Below the pieces are notes generated by a model, which worked only from the letters and a program-made list of their open reading frames with translations, did not search any database and was not told the origin of the DNA. The position numbers were made by a program, and so were the translations under genes. 32,370 nt of DNA, from the NCBI GenBank assembly GCA_938045275.1, contig CALIMV010000273.1, positions 1-32,370 of the forward strand. Direction: 5' to 3'. Each line of letters opens with the position of its first letter. Position 1 is the first letter of the stretch. The DNA comes from an uncultured Granulosicoccaceae bacterium. GTDB taxonomy: Bacteria > Pseudomonadota > Gammaproteobacteria > Granulosicoccales > Granulosicoccaceae. This document shows, piece after piece, positions 24,795-32,370 of the stretch.

Positions 24795-25580
24795 TCAAGT
24801 TATCAAACCCGAAAGAAAATAGCCGCAGCTATAGGCGATAAGCGCCGCTGATGAGCCAATCAATAAAGTTTCAAATCCTGAGCGCCACCATGGCCTTCGA
24901 GTCCACATTGTTTTGACCGCGCCGACTAGAAAGAACACCAATGCAGTCGCTATTGAAGACACGACAATCGCATTTTCCATGCGTAATAAAAAGGGCACCA
25001 GAGGAACCGAGCCGCACGCCACAAATGCAACAAACGTCGCCATCGCAGCAGCGGTGGGATTTGGGCGTAACGAACTAAGACCATACTCACCGAGTAACAT
25101 CAGATCGACCCACAGACGCTGCGAGCTATTGATTGTCTCAGTCGCATCATTAAGTTTAGACCCTTTAAATCCGTAACCTGCCAGAATTTGCCTCAGTTCA
25201 TCTACTTCCCCGGCTCTATAATGTTCCAAGTGATTGTTCTCGACATCAATCAAATATTCCAGTTTCTCTAAATCCGATTTTGTAGCGCTATAGTTGCCAA
25301 CAGCCATGGAGAATCCATCTGCTAACAAATTTGCAATACCCAAAACGAGTATGACGCCATGGGACATACCAGCACCACTCACACCGGATATGATCGCGAA
25401 GGTCGTTACCGTACCATCGATACCACCGAACACAGTGTCGCGAAGAAAATCACCAGACTTTCGAGCTGAAATTCTCTCTGCAATATCAGACTTTCCATGG
25501 CCATGATGCAAATGATCATTGTTTAGCAAGGAAGCACTCCTCATCGGTTGTGTTCGTGATGACACAGACTGAATCATCAA
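24795..25580 (-). CDS. VIT1/CCC1-family transporter (iron/manganese)
   Basis: A 261-residue membrane protein of the VIT1/CCC1 family, which moves Fe2+ or Mn2+ out of the cytosol. Features: FGGIDGTVTTFAIISGVSGAGMS in the first helix region, ANLLADGFSMAVGNYSATKS (helix 2 with metal-site Asp and Met), a charged cytoplasmic segment with ENNHLEHYRAGEVDELRQIL, and three further helices after residue 165. The N-terminus has a His-rich stretch (HLHHGHGK). The ORF starts at 25580; ATG 25544 would remove 12 residues, and neither has a good Shine-Dalgarno sequence. It is divergent from hsp20, and the FNR box between them could act on both. Confidence 0.85.
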   Translation of the reverse strand: MMIQSVSSRTQPMRSASLLNNDHLHHGHGKSDIAERISARKSGDFLRDTVFGGIDGTVTTFAIISGVSGAGMSHGVILVLGIANLLADGFSMAVGNYSATKSDLEKLEYLIDVENNHLEHYRAGEVDELRQILAGYGFKGSKLNDATETINSSQRLWVDLMLLGEYGLSSLRPNPTAAAMATFVAFVACGSVPLVPFLLRMENAIVVSSIATALVFFLVGAVKTMWTRRPWWRSGFETLLIGSSAALIAYSCGYFLSGLIT

Positions 25581-25755
25581 TTGGTAAATCTGAGTTTTAC
25601 AACAATGACTATACAGGCCGCAATTTTCAGACTACTGCCTCGATTGCCGATCATTGCAGTGTCTTATTAACACTGTCACATGTGCAGGAGCGCAACTGAT
25701 AACGGCTTTCGGCACATTACATTGTTATTTTTAATGGTGAAATCCCTCTGCGCTG

Positions 25756-25769
25756 TTGATGTAAATCAA
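25756..25769. promoter_or_regulatory. perfect FNR/Anr box upstream of hsp20
   Basis: TTGATGTAAATCAA is an exact match to TTGAT-N4-ATCAA, centred 88 bp upstream of the hsp20 ATG. An A-rich -10 (TAAAAA, 25791-25796) lies within one base of the class II position. Confidence 0.75.
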
Positions 25770-25850
25770 TGTTGGCATTATTGCTTGCAATAAAAATGTA
25801 ACCGGAAAAAGCAATTCCCTAAAACTAGCCAACTATCTGAGGTATTGAAA

Positions 25851-26342
25851 ATGAGCATTAGAAATTTGTTCCCAACTTTACTTTCCGATCAATCTACTCA
25901 TAACTTATTTTCTCGATTAAACAATGAAATGACGAGAATTCTGGATGACTTTGAATCCGGGAATGCTATGGACAAACGACCTGGAAACCTATCATTTCTC
26001 ACCACAAAAATGGACTGCAGTGAGACTGATAATTTTGTGGAGATTACGGTTGAAATACCCGGCGTTAAAGAAGAAGATATAAATGTAGAGCTCAATGGTC
26101 GGTTGCTATCAATCAGCGGCAAACGAGAAGCTCGGAAGGATGAAAAACAGAAAGAATATCAAATAATTGAGCGCGAAAGCGGTAGTTTTATACGTCGTCT
26201 CGATCTTGATTTCGATGCCGACCCAGACAAAGTCAGTGCTTCAGTCGATGCTGGTGTTCTCACTGTGACCATTGAAAAACCAGAACACACGAAATCCAAA
26301 AAACAGAAAATCAGCGTGAAATCAAAGAACGCCGTTGGCTAA
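25851..26342 (+). CDS. Hsp20/alpha-crystallin family small heat-shock protein
   Basis: 163 residues from ATG 25851; GAGG eight bases upstream makes this better than the TTG at 25845. The N-terminal region (LFSRLNNEMTRILDDF) is followed by the alpha-crystallin domain: VEITVEIPGVKEEDINVELNGRLLSISGKRE, SGSFIRRLDLDFDADPDKVSASVDAGVLTVTIEKPE, with the A-x-x-x-G-V-L motif, then a Lys-rich tail. It is an ATP-independent holdase. A perfect FNR box upstream suggests induction by low oxygen rather than by heat alone; no sigma-32 promoter was recognised. Confidence 0.92.
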   Translation: MSIRNLFPTLLSDQSTHNLFSRLNNEMTRILDDFESGNAMDKRPGNLSFLTTKMDCSETDNFVEITVEIPGVKEEDINVELNGRLLSISGKREARKDEKQKEYQIIERESGSFIRRLDLDFDADPDKVSASVDAGVLTVTIEKPEHTKSKKQKISVKSKNAVG

Positions 26343-26360
26343 ACTCATTAGCTACACTCA

Positions 26361-26390
26361 GAAAGACTTAAGCGTCGCCCCAAGTCTTTC
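26361..26390. terminator. hairpin terminator after hsp20
   Basis: GAAAGACTT / AAGTCTTTC, 9-bp perfect stem with a 12-base loop, 19 bp after the hsp20 stop. It lies between convergent hsp20 and ccoS, and the A/T-rich arms make it usable from either strand. No long U-run follows. Confidence 0.6.
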
Positions 26391-26401
26391 ATATTATCGT
26401 T

Positions 26402-26436
26402 CAGGTAGCCAGAATATTGCTGCGAATGGCTACCTG
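26402..26436. terminator. second hairpin overlapping the ccoS stop
   Basis: CAGGTAGCCA / TGGCTACCTG, 10-bp perfect stem with a 15-base loop. One arm covers the last bases and stop codon of ccoS. With the hairpin at 26361 it forms a tandem pair separating the cbb3 operon from hsp20. Confidence 0.55.
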
Positions 26437-26657
26437 GATTCCTGGTTTGCCGTGCTTTGTTCAACATCACATTGGTCAGGTTTCACGTTGACGTGCATTT
26501 GTTTATCGTGCAAGGGATAATCGTCGTTCTCCAATATGCGATACCGCGCGCCGTCAAGATCATCGTATTGATTTTTTCTCAGCGTCCACAGGAATGTGAC
26601 TAGCGCAAGAAGCCCTAACCCGATGGATATGGGCAGTAGGAATAAATAATTATTCAC
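26430..26657 (-). CDS. ccoS: cbb3 oxidase maturation protein CcoS
   Basis: A 75-residue single-span membrane protein: LFLLPISIGLGLLALVTFLWTLRKNQYDDLDGARYRILEND, the standard CcoS pattern of one helix followed by W-x-x-x-x-x-Q-Y-D-D-L-D-x-x-x-x-R-I-L. CcoS is needed to insert haem and copper cofactors into cbb3 oxidase. It starts with GTG overlapping the ccoI stop by four bases (GTGA), so it is translationally coupled, and it ends the operon. Confidence 0.92.
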   Translation of the reverse strand: MNNYLFLLPISIGLGLLALVTFLWTLRKNQYDDLDGARYRILENDDYPLHDKQMHVNVKPDQCDVEQSTANQESR

Positions 26658-28912
26658 GCAGCGACTCCAATCGCTTCTGGTTCATTATCCAACTCATCGC
26701 CTAGTTTCGACGCCGGGGGCACTATTCGCATTGCATTAGCTACCACCAATACTGATGATGTGGACATGGCAATCGCCGCGATCAATGGAGTAACAAGCCC
26801 GGCAAAAGCAAACGGCAATGCAACCAGGTTATACACTATTGCTATAGCAAAATTTTGTTGGATTAGTGTGTGGGCCTGACGAGCAACAGACAACGCTACC
26901 GGAACGGCCATTAAACTTGGGCGTAAAAACACAAAGTCTGCCACTGTTCGACTGACGCTTGCCGCTTTTGCCGGTGCCATGGACACCGTGGCTGCCGCCA
27001 TTGCTCCAGCATCGTTCAGTCCGTCGCCCACCATTAATACTCCGCGGCCTTGCTCAGCGTTGGACAGAATGTTGTTTTGTTTATCCGCCGGCAAGCAATG
27101 AGAGAAAGCGGTATCAATACCCAGCTTCGAGGCCATAGCCTGTACCGGTTGTGCTGAATCTCCGGATACAATAATAAGCTTGTCGATTTGTGTTTTTAAA
27201 TGCTCGATAGCCTGTGCCGCGTGACTTCTTAAGTGTTGTTCAAATTCAAAGCTGGCAATGATTCGACCATTGTCTGTCAGCACCGATTCGGTTCGACTGT
27301 TCTTACGTTGGCTCTCAACGCCGGCAAGTTCTGTCGCCCAACTGCGCTTTCCGAGTCGAATGATGCTAGGGCCTGACTTTGCCTCGATGCCAAACCCCGG
27401 CACTTCTTTTATATTTTCAAAATGCCGGTCATTATCCAATGTAGCCATTTCTTTACATGCTGATGGAGCGCAAACAATGGCTTTCGCAAACGGATGCTCT
27501 GAATGTGCAGCCAGTGTCTGCGCAATCCGAAGCGACCTGTCGCCAAAATTCGACCTGCTGGAAACCGTTGGAAATCCATCGGTTAACGTGCCCGTTTTGT
27601 CAAATACGACAGTGTTTATACTATTCATTTTTTCCAGCGCGGCACCGTTTTTCATAATAATGCCTGTGCTGAATAGTCGCTGTGCTGCCAGTGCCTGGAC
27701 CATTGGTACAGCTAACGCCAACGCACACGGACAGGTAATAATCAGCACTGAGATCGCAACAGTAATTGATCGATGTATGTCCCCACTCATTATGTACCAC
27801 CAAAAAAAGGCCAGTATGGCGGCAATGTGGACAACCGGTGTATACCACTGTGAGGCCCTGTCTGCCAGTCGTTGGTAAGCGCCTTTAGTCGCTTCACCGC
27901 TTCGCACAAGTTGCTGCATTGACGCCAGAAAAGACTCCGCAGCAACAGCAGTAACCTTGATTTCCAATGGTGCAGACAAATTCAAGCTACCAGACAAAAC
28001 AAGTTGATTCGCCGCTACGGTTCTAGGCAAACTTTCTCCATCGACCAGCTCACTATTAATATCGGATACCCCTGAAACAACAACGCCATCGGCCGGTATT
28101 CGGTCTCCTGGTGATACGACAATCCGATCACCTTCCACCAACGCGCTGGTTTTCACATGCTCGCAGGAACCATTAGACAGACATCGCTGCGCACTCAGCG
28201 GCTCCAAACTTTGCAATCCATCAACGGCACTGGCCGCTCTTTGTCGCATCAAGTGGTCTACTGTTCGACCAATAAGCAGGAAGAACACCAGCATGATTGC
28301 AGCTTCGAAGTAGACTTGATCTGCCTCCATGACAGTGTCATACAGGCTCATTGTGCAAGCGAGTGAGATACCCACACTGATGGGCACATCCATATTACTT
28401 TTGCCTGATTTAATTGCATACCAGGCAGATCGGAAGAAGAACCGGCCTGCATAGACAACTGCTGGAATGGCAATCAATGCTGATATCCAATGAAACAGCA
28501 AACGCGTTGAGTTGTCAGCTCCAGCCCAAACCGAGACCGATAGCAACATGATGTTACCAGTTGCAAATCCGGACACGGCCAATGCGCGAAGATACGCGCT
28601 AAACTGTACATCTTTTCGCTGAACCTGCACTGCAGGCAAAACCGGATGAAAACCCAGGCGTATAAGTTGTTCGACAAAAAGACCAGGATTGATGATTACC
28701 GACCAGCAAATAGTTACACTTTTATTGGTCAGATTAACCCTGACATCTTTCACGCCATCAATTTTAATGAGTGTCTTTTCAATGCGCGCCATACAGGCAC
28801 CGCAATGCATGTCTGGAACCGAAAGCGTTGTGCAACGAACATCATTTGACAACGACTGGCTAACAAGTTGCAACTCGTCATTTGATGGTGCATTCGCGGT
28901 TGCTGAGCTCAT
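26654..28912 (-). CDS. ccoI: copper-transporting P1B-type ATPase CcoI/FixI
   Basis: A 752-residue P-type ATPase. An N-terminal heavy-metal-associated domain has MHCGAC at 35-40; membrane helices follow; the ion-path motif TCPCALALAVP has CPC at 394-396; the phosphorylation site DKTGTLTDG has Asp438; VGDGLNDAGAMAAATV is the hinge motif near the C-terminus. This fits CcoI/FixI, which exports copper for assembly of the CuB site in cbb3 oxidase rather than for detoxification. It overlaps the DUF2189 gene's stop (ATGA) upstream and the ccoS start downstream, so all three are in one translationally coupled unit. Confidence 0.93.
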   Translation of the reverse strand: MSSATANAPSNDELQLVSQSLSNDVRCTTLSVPDMHCGACMARIEKTLIKIDGVKDVRVNLTNKSVTICWSVIINPGLFVEQLIRLGFHPVLPAVQVQRKDVQFSAYLRALAVSGFATGNIMLLSVSVWAGADNSTRLLFHWISALIAIPAVVYAGRFFFRSAWYAIKSGKSNMDVPISVGISLACTMSLYDTVMEADQVYFEAAIMLVFFLLIGRTVDHLMRQRAASAVDGLQSLEPLSAQRCLSNGSCEHVKTSALVEGDRIVVSPGDRIPADGVVVSGVSDINSELVDGESLPRTVAANQLVLSGSLNLSAPLEIKVTAVAAESFLASMQQLVRSGEATKGAYQRLADRASQWYTPVVHIAAILAFFWWYIMSGDIHRSITVAISVLIITCPCALALAVPMVQALAAQRLFSTGIIMKNGAALEKMNSINTVVFDKTGTLTDGFPTVSSRSNFGDRSLRIAQTLAAHSEHPFAKAIVCAPSACKEMATLDNDRHFENIKEVPGFGIEAKSGPSIIRLGKRSWATELAGVESQRKNSRTESVLTDNGRIIASFEFEQHLRSHAAQAIEHLKTQIDKLIIVSGDSAQPVQAMASKLGIDTAFSHCLPADKQNNILSNAEQGRGVLMVGDGLNDAGAMAAATVSMAPAKAASVSRTVADFVFLRPSLMAVPVALSVARQAHTLIQQNFAIAIVYNLVALPFAFAGLVTPLIAAIAMSTSSVLVVANAMRIVPPASKLGDELDNEPEAIGVAA

Positions 28913-29748
28913 GAAGATTCAGTTTGCTCAGTAATAGCGGGCCTGAATATCGGCTCCTCGATAGACTGTCTGATATCACGATACACATGCCAGGTAGCGT
29001 GTCCGAGCACAGGAAATACAATAATTAAACCAAGCAACCCTGTGAGTAAACTCAGCGCAGTTAATCCCATAACGATGCAACCCCAACCTAACATAACGGG
29101 TAAGTTATGCCAGGTAAGGACAATGCTAGAACCCATTGCCGTAAAAGCGTCAGTTTCTTCGTTCAACAGCATGGGCACGGAAAAAACACTCACGGCGAAA
29201 GCGAACGCTGCAAACAAAGCGCCTATGAAAATACCCGTTATCAACAGCAAATACCCCTTGGGTTCAGTGAATATCAACAAAAAAACACCGCCCAGATTGG
29301 GAAAGTCGTGCATACCAAAGAACAGTGCATATAAAAGCACACCTGCTCTGAGCCAAAGAAAAATCCATAGCGTTAGCATTAGCCCAATAAACAACAACTG
29401 ACCTTTGGACTTTGGCTGCACACGTAACATAGAGCCAATAGTCACTGGTTCGTCTGTTTGGATTCGACGACTTTTCTCATACAACCCGATAGCAAGCGTT
29501 GGACCGATAACCAGAAACGCCGCCAGAGCAGGCAATAAAATGTAGTCCAACTTGAATAAAAACAGTCCCACCACTATCACTATAGACAAAGCAGTTATAA
29601 CCACGCCATACAATAGACTTGCTTCCATATTATGGCGACGAAAATCTTCCCAACCATACTGCAACCACAAGTAGGGCATTGTCATCGGCAGACGCCGATT
29701 AAGATCAGCTTTGTGCCCCATGGGAGGACTTGGTTTTTTCAATGGCAT
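28909..29748 (-). CDS. DUF2189 membrane protein in the cbb3 operon
   Basis: 279 residues from ATG 29748, chosen because GGAG lies just upstream and because it clears the preceding gene; a longer frame to 29847 would overlap that gene. It has about six membrane helices after a Trp/Arg-rich opening (PYLWLQYGWEDFRRHNMEASLLYG), the DUF2189 signature, then ALAAFLVIGPTLAIGLYEKSRRI. The family often appears in cbb3 oxidase loci but its role is unknown; assembly or quinol/haem supply are guesses. It is coupled to ccoI by an ATGA overlap. Confidence 0.85.
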   Translation of the reverse strand: MPLKKPSPPMGHKADLNRRLPMTMPYLWLQYGWEDFRRHNMEASLLYGVVITALSIVIVVGLFLFKLDYILLPALAAFLVIGPTLAIGLYEKSRRIQTDEPVTIGSMLRVQPKSKGQLLFIGLMLTLWIFLWLRAGVLLYALFFGMHDFPNLGGVFLLIFTEPKGYLLLITGIFIGALFAAFAFAVSVFSVPMLLNEETDAFTAMGSSIVLTWHNLPVMLGWGCIVMGLTALSLLTGLLGLIIVFPVLGHATWHVYRDIRQSIEEPIFRPAITEQTESS

Positions 29749-29779
29749 AAGTTCGACTCCGCTGGATTCGATAAAAAAC

Positions 29780-30013
29780 CTAACATGACGATTTTGCTGC
29801 AAGGTAGTTAGACTCGCTTTTTTCATTGGCTTTACGATGTTGAACACATTCAGGTTGCGAGCTCACAGCGATGGTCACCATACGAACACTGGCGGTCAGC
29901 AGTAGCATAATAAGGAGACTGATAATCAGCAGAAAAAAAATCAACGCATGATTTTTCCATATTGCCAGAAGGCTATAAGATCGCTTGAATTTAGTTTGAT
30001 GCACGCTGTTCAT
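29780..30013 (-). CDS. small single-span membrane protein between ccoP and DUF2189 gene
   Basis: 77 residues from ATG 30013, immediately after the ccoP stop at 30015. One long hydrophobic segment (about residues 23-45, HALIFFLLIISLLIMLLLTASVR) is flanked by a basic N-terminus and a polar tail with two Cys (PECVQH and the final SSC). It takes the position where ccoG/ccoH (fixGH) usually stand. CcoH/FixH also begins with a short tail and one helix but is about twice as long, so this could be a shortened or diverged CcoH or an unrelated protein. The tight packing (1-bp gap before, 31-bp gap after) supports it as a real gene. Confidence 0.65.
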   Translation of the reverse strand: MNSVHQTKFKRSYSLLAIWKNHALIFFLLIISLLIMLLLTASVRMVTIAVSSQPECVQHRKANEKSESNYLAAKSSC

Positions 30014-30014
30014 G

Positions 30015-30899
30015 CTATTGTTTTGAAAGTCCGGCAACGTAAAGAGCCAGTATGCGTAGCTGAACATCACTTAGGCGATCTGACCACGCGGGCATATACC
30101 CGGCGCGCCCATCGCTAAGTGTTTGCATAATACTTTGAGTATCTGCACCGTATATCGAATAACTATCAGACAAATTGGGTGCACCCAACGCCGTATTGCC
30201 ACCGGCATCTGCACCATGGCAAGCTGCACAATTCTTTTCAAAAACAGACCGCCCCTTTCTCAACGCGGTGAGTTCTTCCACTCTGGACCCGTTGCCAATA
30301 CTCCGGTTGCTCAGCGATTGTATGTAGACTGATACATTGCCAAGACTCTCTGCATCAAGTAATTCGCTGGCACCGAAAGCTGGCATTTGCGCCACCCTCG
30401 AATCGGTTCCGCCGACATTGATTCCCACCTGAAGCGTTTTGAGTATGTCTTCAGCGCTTCCACCCCACAGCCAGGCATCGTCGTTAAGTCGCGGAAAGCC
30501 CGGACCACCCTCACCCTGCTGCCCATGGCACATAGCACAGTTGTCACTGAATAAAGCAGGACCGCTATGATTTACTATTTTCTGAAACTCAGAATCAGTA
30601 CTCGCCTCATTGATCGGTGTTGATAAAAATCGGATTGACCAAAGGGTCTGTTCGGCAGTTGCAAGTTTTAGCTGCTGTTCCACAATGGTGCGCTGATCGA
30701 CACCCAACTGACCGCGCGAATAATCTTCCTTGCTTGGCCAGGCAGGCATTAAGTACCAATAGCCTAAAGAGAACAACAACGTTACCGCTAAACAAAACAA
30801 TAAAAATCGCGGCACGCGCGTATTCAGTTCCGTTATTCCGTTCCATTCATGTCCTGTTGTCAGGTAACCGGTGTATTTATCACGCTTTTCTACTGACAC
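30015..30899 (-). CDS. ccoP: cbb3 cytochrome oxidase subunit CcoP (dihaem cytochrome c)
   Basis: A 294-residue membrane-anchored dihaem cytochrome c. One N-terminal helix (about 30-51, ending MPAWP) is followed by two cytochrome domains with haem-binding C121-AMCH and C224-AACH, and distal Met ligands in QMPAFG and GYMPAW. CcoP passes electrons from cytochrome c via CcoO to the catalytic CcoN. It starts with GTG, preceded by GAGGA, ten bases inside the end of ccoQ, so it is coupled to it. Length and domains are normal. Confidence 0.95.
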   Translation of the reverse strand: MSVEKRDKYTGYLTTGHEWNGITELNTRVPRFLLFCLAVTLLFSLGYWYLMPAWPSKEDYSRGQLGVDQRTIVEQQLKLATAEQTLWSIRFLSTPINEASTDSEFQKIVNHSGPALFSDNCAMCHGQQGEGGPGFPRLNDDAWLWGGSAEDILKTLQVGINVGGTDSRVAQMPAFGASELLDAESLGNVSVYIQSLSNRSIGNGSRVEELTALRKGRSVFEKNCAACHGADAGGNTALGAPNLSDSYSIYGADTQSIMQTLSDGRAGYMPAWSDRLSDVQLRILALYVAGLSKQ

Positions 30900-31060
30900 G
30901 GAGAATCCTCATCATCAATAATACGACTGGCAGCCTCATCAAATTTTTGTTTATTGGCCGGACGATAAACATAGATCAACACCGCCACGCAGCACACTAT
31001 TAGATAAATAAGCCCATGCGTTTTAGCGTAATAAACCAAATCAATATGTTCAAATTGCAT
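30890..31060 (-). CDS. ccoQ: cbb3 oxidase small subunit CcoQ
   Basis: A 56-residue protein obtained by translating the gap between ccoO and ccoP. It has one membrane helix (LIYLIVCCVAVLIYVYRP) followed by the CcoQ signature YRPANKQKFDEAASRIIDDED. CcoQ stabilises the CcoNO-CcoP assembly. ATG 31060 lies three bases past the ccoO stop; the 3' end overlaps the ccoP GTG start by ten bases. Confidence 0.9.
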   Translation of the reverse strand: MQFEHIDLVYYAKTHGLIYLIVCCVAVLIYVYRPANKQKFDEAASRIIDDEDSPCQ

Positions 31061-31063
31061 TTG

Positions 31064-31801
31064 TCAATCTCCGGTCGCGTCGGATGAGTCGCTGTAAGCA
31101 ATGTCAGTCAACCTGCCCAGTATTTGTAAATAACTGATCATTGCATCCATTTCAGTTAATTCATCATTGTTGCCGTCGAACATGCGCACCGTTGTTGCAT
31201 CACCGTATCGACTCATCAAACCCTGCACACCAACACTACCCGGATTGCCCTGCGCAACCATATCGGCAGCTGCATTGGCGATCATTTCATCGGTATAAGG
31301 AACACCAACTTTACGCAGTGCTTGTAAATGGGCTCCAATGTTATTGACATCCAGTGGATTACGATTAAGCCAACGATAAGCAGGCATAATCGATGCGGGT
31401 ACTACATCGCGCGGGTTAGTTAGATGCCGTTGATGCCACAGGTCAGAATACTTTTGCCCGATGCGAGCAAGATCAGGCCCGGTTCGTTTTGAACCCCATA
31501 ACATTGGATGATCGTATTTGGATTCAGCCGCAAGGGAATACGGGCCATAGCGATCAACATCATCACGAAGTGTGCGGATCATTTGTGAGTGGCACGCGTA
31601 ACAGCCTTCGCGTATGTAAAGGTTGCGACCCGCCAGCTCGAGCGGTGTGTAAACGCGCATATCAGGTGCAACCTCTACCGTGTCATCGATAGTAAACAGT
31701 GGTGCTATCTCTACAAATCCACCGATACCAGAAACAACGACAATGGCAAGCACCAATGCAATCGAATTTTTTTCCAGCTTGTAGTGAGAACCAAAAATCA
31801 T
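31064..31801 (-). CDS. ccoO: cbb3 cytochrome oxidase subunit CcoO (monohaem cytochrome c)
   Basis: A 245-residue subunit with one N-terminal helix (NSIALVLAIVVVSGIGGFVEIAPLF), the haem site C67-YACH in EGCYACHSQMIRTL, and the family segments GPYSLAAESKYDHPMLWGSKRTGPDLARIG and MPAYRWL with the Met ligand region. It conveys electrons from CcoP to CcoN. ATG overlaps the ccoN stop (ATGA) and follows GAGGA, so it is translationally coupled. Intact and typical. Confidence 0.96.
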   Translation of the reverse strand: MIFGSHYKLEKNSIALVLAIVVVSGIGGFVEIAPLFTIDDTVEVAPDMRVYTPLELAGRNLYIREGCYACHSQMIRTLRDDVDRYGPYSLAAESKYDHPMLWGSKRTGPDLARIGQKYSDLWHQRHLTNPRDVVPASIMPAYRWLNRNPLDVNNIGAHLQALRKVGVPYTDEMIANAAADMVAQGNPGSVGVQGLMSRYGDATTVRMFDGNNDELTEMDAMISYLQILGRLTDIAYSDSSDATGD

Positions 31802-32370
31802 GACTTATCCTCAACGGAAGGTGCGGTTAGCAACACTGGAGCCTGCGCTCGATCGAGCACTCTCTTATCTGGGCTAACAAACTCAACGTCAGAGTCGCTA
31901 CCCATACGAATGGTCATGACGATGTTGTAGAGCGCGATCAATGCCCCAGTCAGATACATCAGCCCGCCAATGCCTCGAGCGAAATAGTAGGGGTACATTG
32001 CTACCATCGAATCGTGAAACGAATGCGTTAAGGTTCCGCTCTCGTTATAAGTTCTCCACATTAATCCTTGTGTGATGCCAGCGTTCCACAAACTCACCAG
32101 ATAAATAACGATACCGGTGAGTGCAAACCAAAAATGTAATTCAACTAAAAACGTTGAATACATTTTTTCTCGCTTCCAAAGCCACGGCACCAAGCTGTAC
32201 ATCGCACCAAAGGTAACGAAGGCTACCCACCCCAACGCACCGGAATGCACATGGCCAATGGTCCAATCTGTGTAATGCGATAATGAATTAACTGGCCGAA
32301 TGGCCATAAAGGACCCTTCAAACGTAGACAATCCATAGAAAATGGCCGCCACCATCATGAAACGCAACGT
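31798..32370 (-). CDS. ccoN: cbb3 cytochrome oxidase catalytic subunit CcoN (C-terminal part; continues past window)
   Basis: The frame is open to the right edge, so only about the last 190 residues are seen. It includes FYGLSTFEGSFMAIRPVNSLSHYTDWTIGHVHSGALGWVAF (quoted as landmarks STFEGS and HVHSGALGW), with the haem-ligand histidines of the last catalytic helices, and ends in a soluble tail EDKS. CcoN holds haem b, haem b3 and CuB and reduces oxygen with high affinity. It is the first gene of the ccoNOQP operon; its promoter and N-terminus are outside the window. Confidence 0.95.
   Translation of the reverse strand, partial: TLRFMMVAAIFYGLSTFEGSFMAIRPVNSLSHYTDWTIGHVHSGALGWVAFVTFGAMYSLVPWLWKREKMYSTFLVELHFWFALTGIVIYLVSLWNAGITQGLMWRTYNESGTLTHSFHDSMVAMYPYYFARGIGGLMYLTGALIALYNIVMTIRMGSDSDVEFVSPDKRVLDRAQAPVLLTAPSVEDKS

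Noticed and set aside
27258-27878. 206-codon open frame opposite ccoI
   Set aside because: Lies wholly antisense to the conserved ATPase catalytic domain; a shadow of that gene.
28909-29847. Longer 312-aa form of the DUF2189 protein
   Set aside because: Would overlap the 77-aa gene; ATG 29748 has a GGAG site and clears it.
5-32370. Prophage or integrative element origin for the accessory block
   Set aside because: No integrase, transposase, tRNA gene or flanking direct repeats (att sites) were found; transfer remains possible but unsupported.

Overview
The window is a stretch of chromosome from a free-living, aerobic to microaerobic gammaproteobacterium, possibly marine. This rests on the protein families present (CcoNOQP cbb3 oxidase, gammaproteobacterial-type PpsA, host-attachment protein/UspA/DUF4389 accessory genes) and on FNR/Anr-type operator sequences; I cannot name the genus. 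There are no rRNA or tRNA genes, no transposase, no integrase and no CRISPR array. About 27 protein genes are supported.

Layout. 1-6.7 kb: ordinary housekeeping and envelope genes: a NUDIX hydrolase overlapping a membrane metallophosphoesterase (+), then on the minus strand an O-antigen-ligase-like polymerase with a long acidic tail, a sorbosone/glucose dehydrogenase-like beta-propeller, type I pantothenate kinase and a TMEM220-like membrane protein. 7.0-12.4 kb: an accessory-looking block with a stand-alone YcaO enzyme, a 666-aa SARP/BTAD-TPR regulator directly downstream, two unrecognised small proteins on the opposite strand and a small LuxR-type HTH protein. No usual YcaO partner (E1-like/ocin-ThiF protein, TfuA, dehydrogenase, transporter, protease) is present. 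This is the best candidate for something undescribed. 12.5-16.6 kb: HxlR regulator plus alpha/beta hydrolase, and an isoquinoline 1-oxidoreductase-like molybdenum hydroxylase (iorAB type). 16.8-32.4 kb: an oxygen-limitation module: host-attachment-like protein, universal stress protein, NAD(P)H:quinone oxidoreductase-like flavoprotein, DUF4389 protein, PfkB kinase, PEP synthase, APC permease, VIT1-like transporter, Hsp20, then a cbb3 cytochrome oxidase operon read right to left (ccoN partial, ccoO, ccoQ, ccoP, a 77-aa membrane protein, a DUF2189 protein, ccoI, ccoS).

How it fits together. Five 14-bp sites matching TTGAT-N4-ATCAA with 0-1 mismatch lie in front of the host-attachment gene, the DUF4389/NQO pair, ppsA-pfkB, the permease and hsp20, most of them 65-90 bp from the start codon. 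In one case (DUF4389) a TAAAAT -10 element sits exactly where a class II FNR promoter needs it. I infer a contiguous FNR/Anr regulon in which respiration with a high-affinity oxidase, PEP/fructose-phosphate metabolism and stress proteins are switched on together at low oxygen. The ccoN promoter is outside the window.

The window also has an unusual number of short tandem repeats: a 14-mer at 7056, an in-frame 15-mer within ycaO at 7400, a 9/10-mer and a 7-mer at 18243-18328 and a 6-mer at 23221. They lie in or near accessory or regulatory DNA. All functional calls come from reading motifs and family resemblance; no database search was run.
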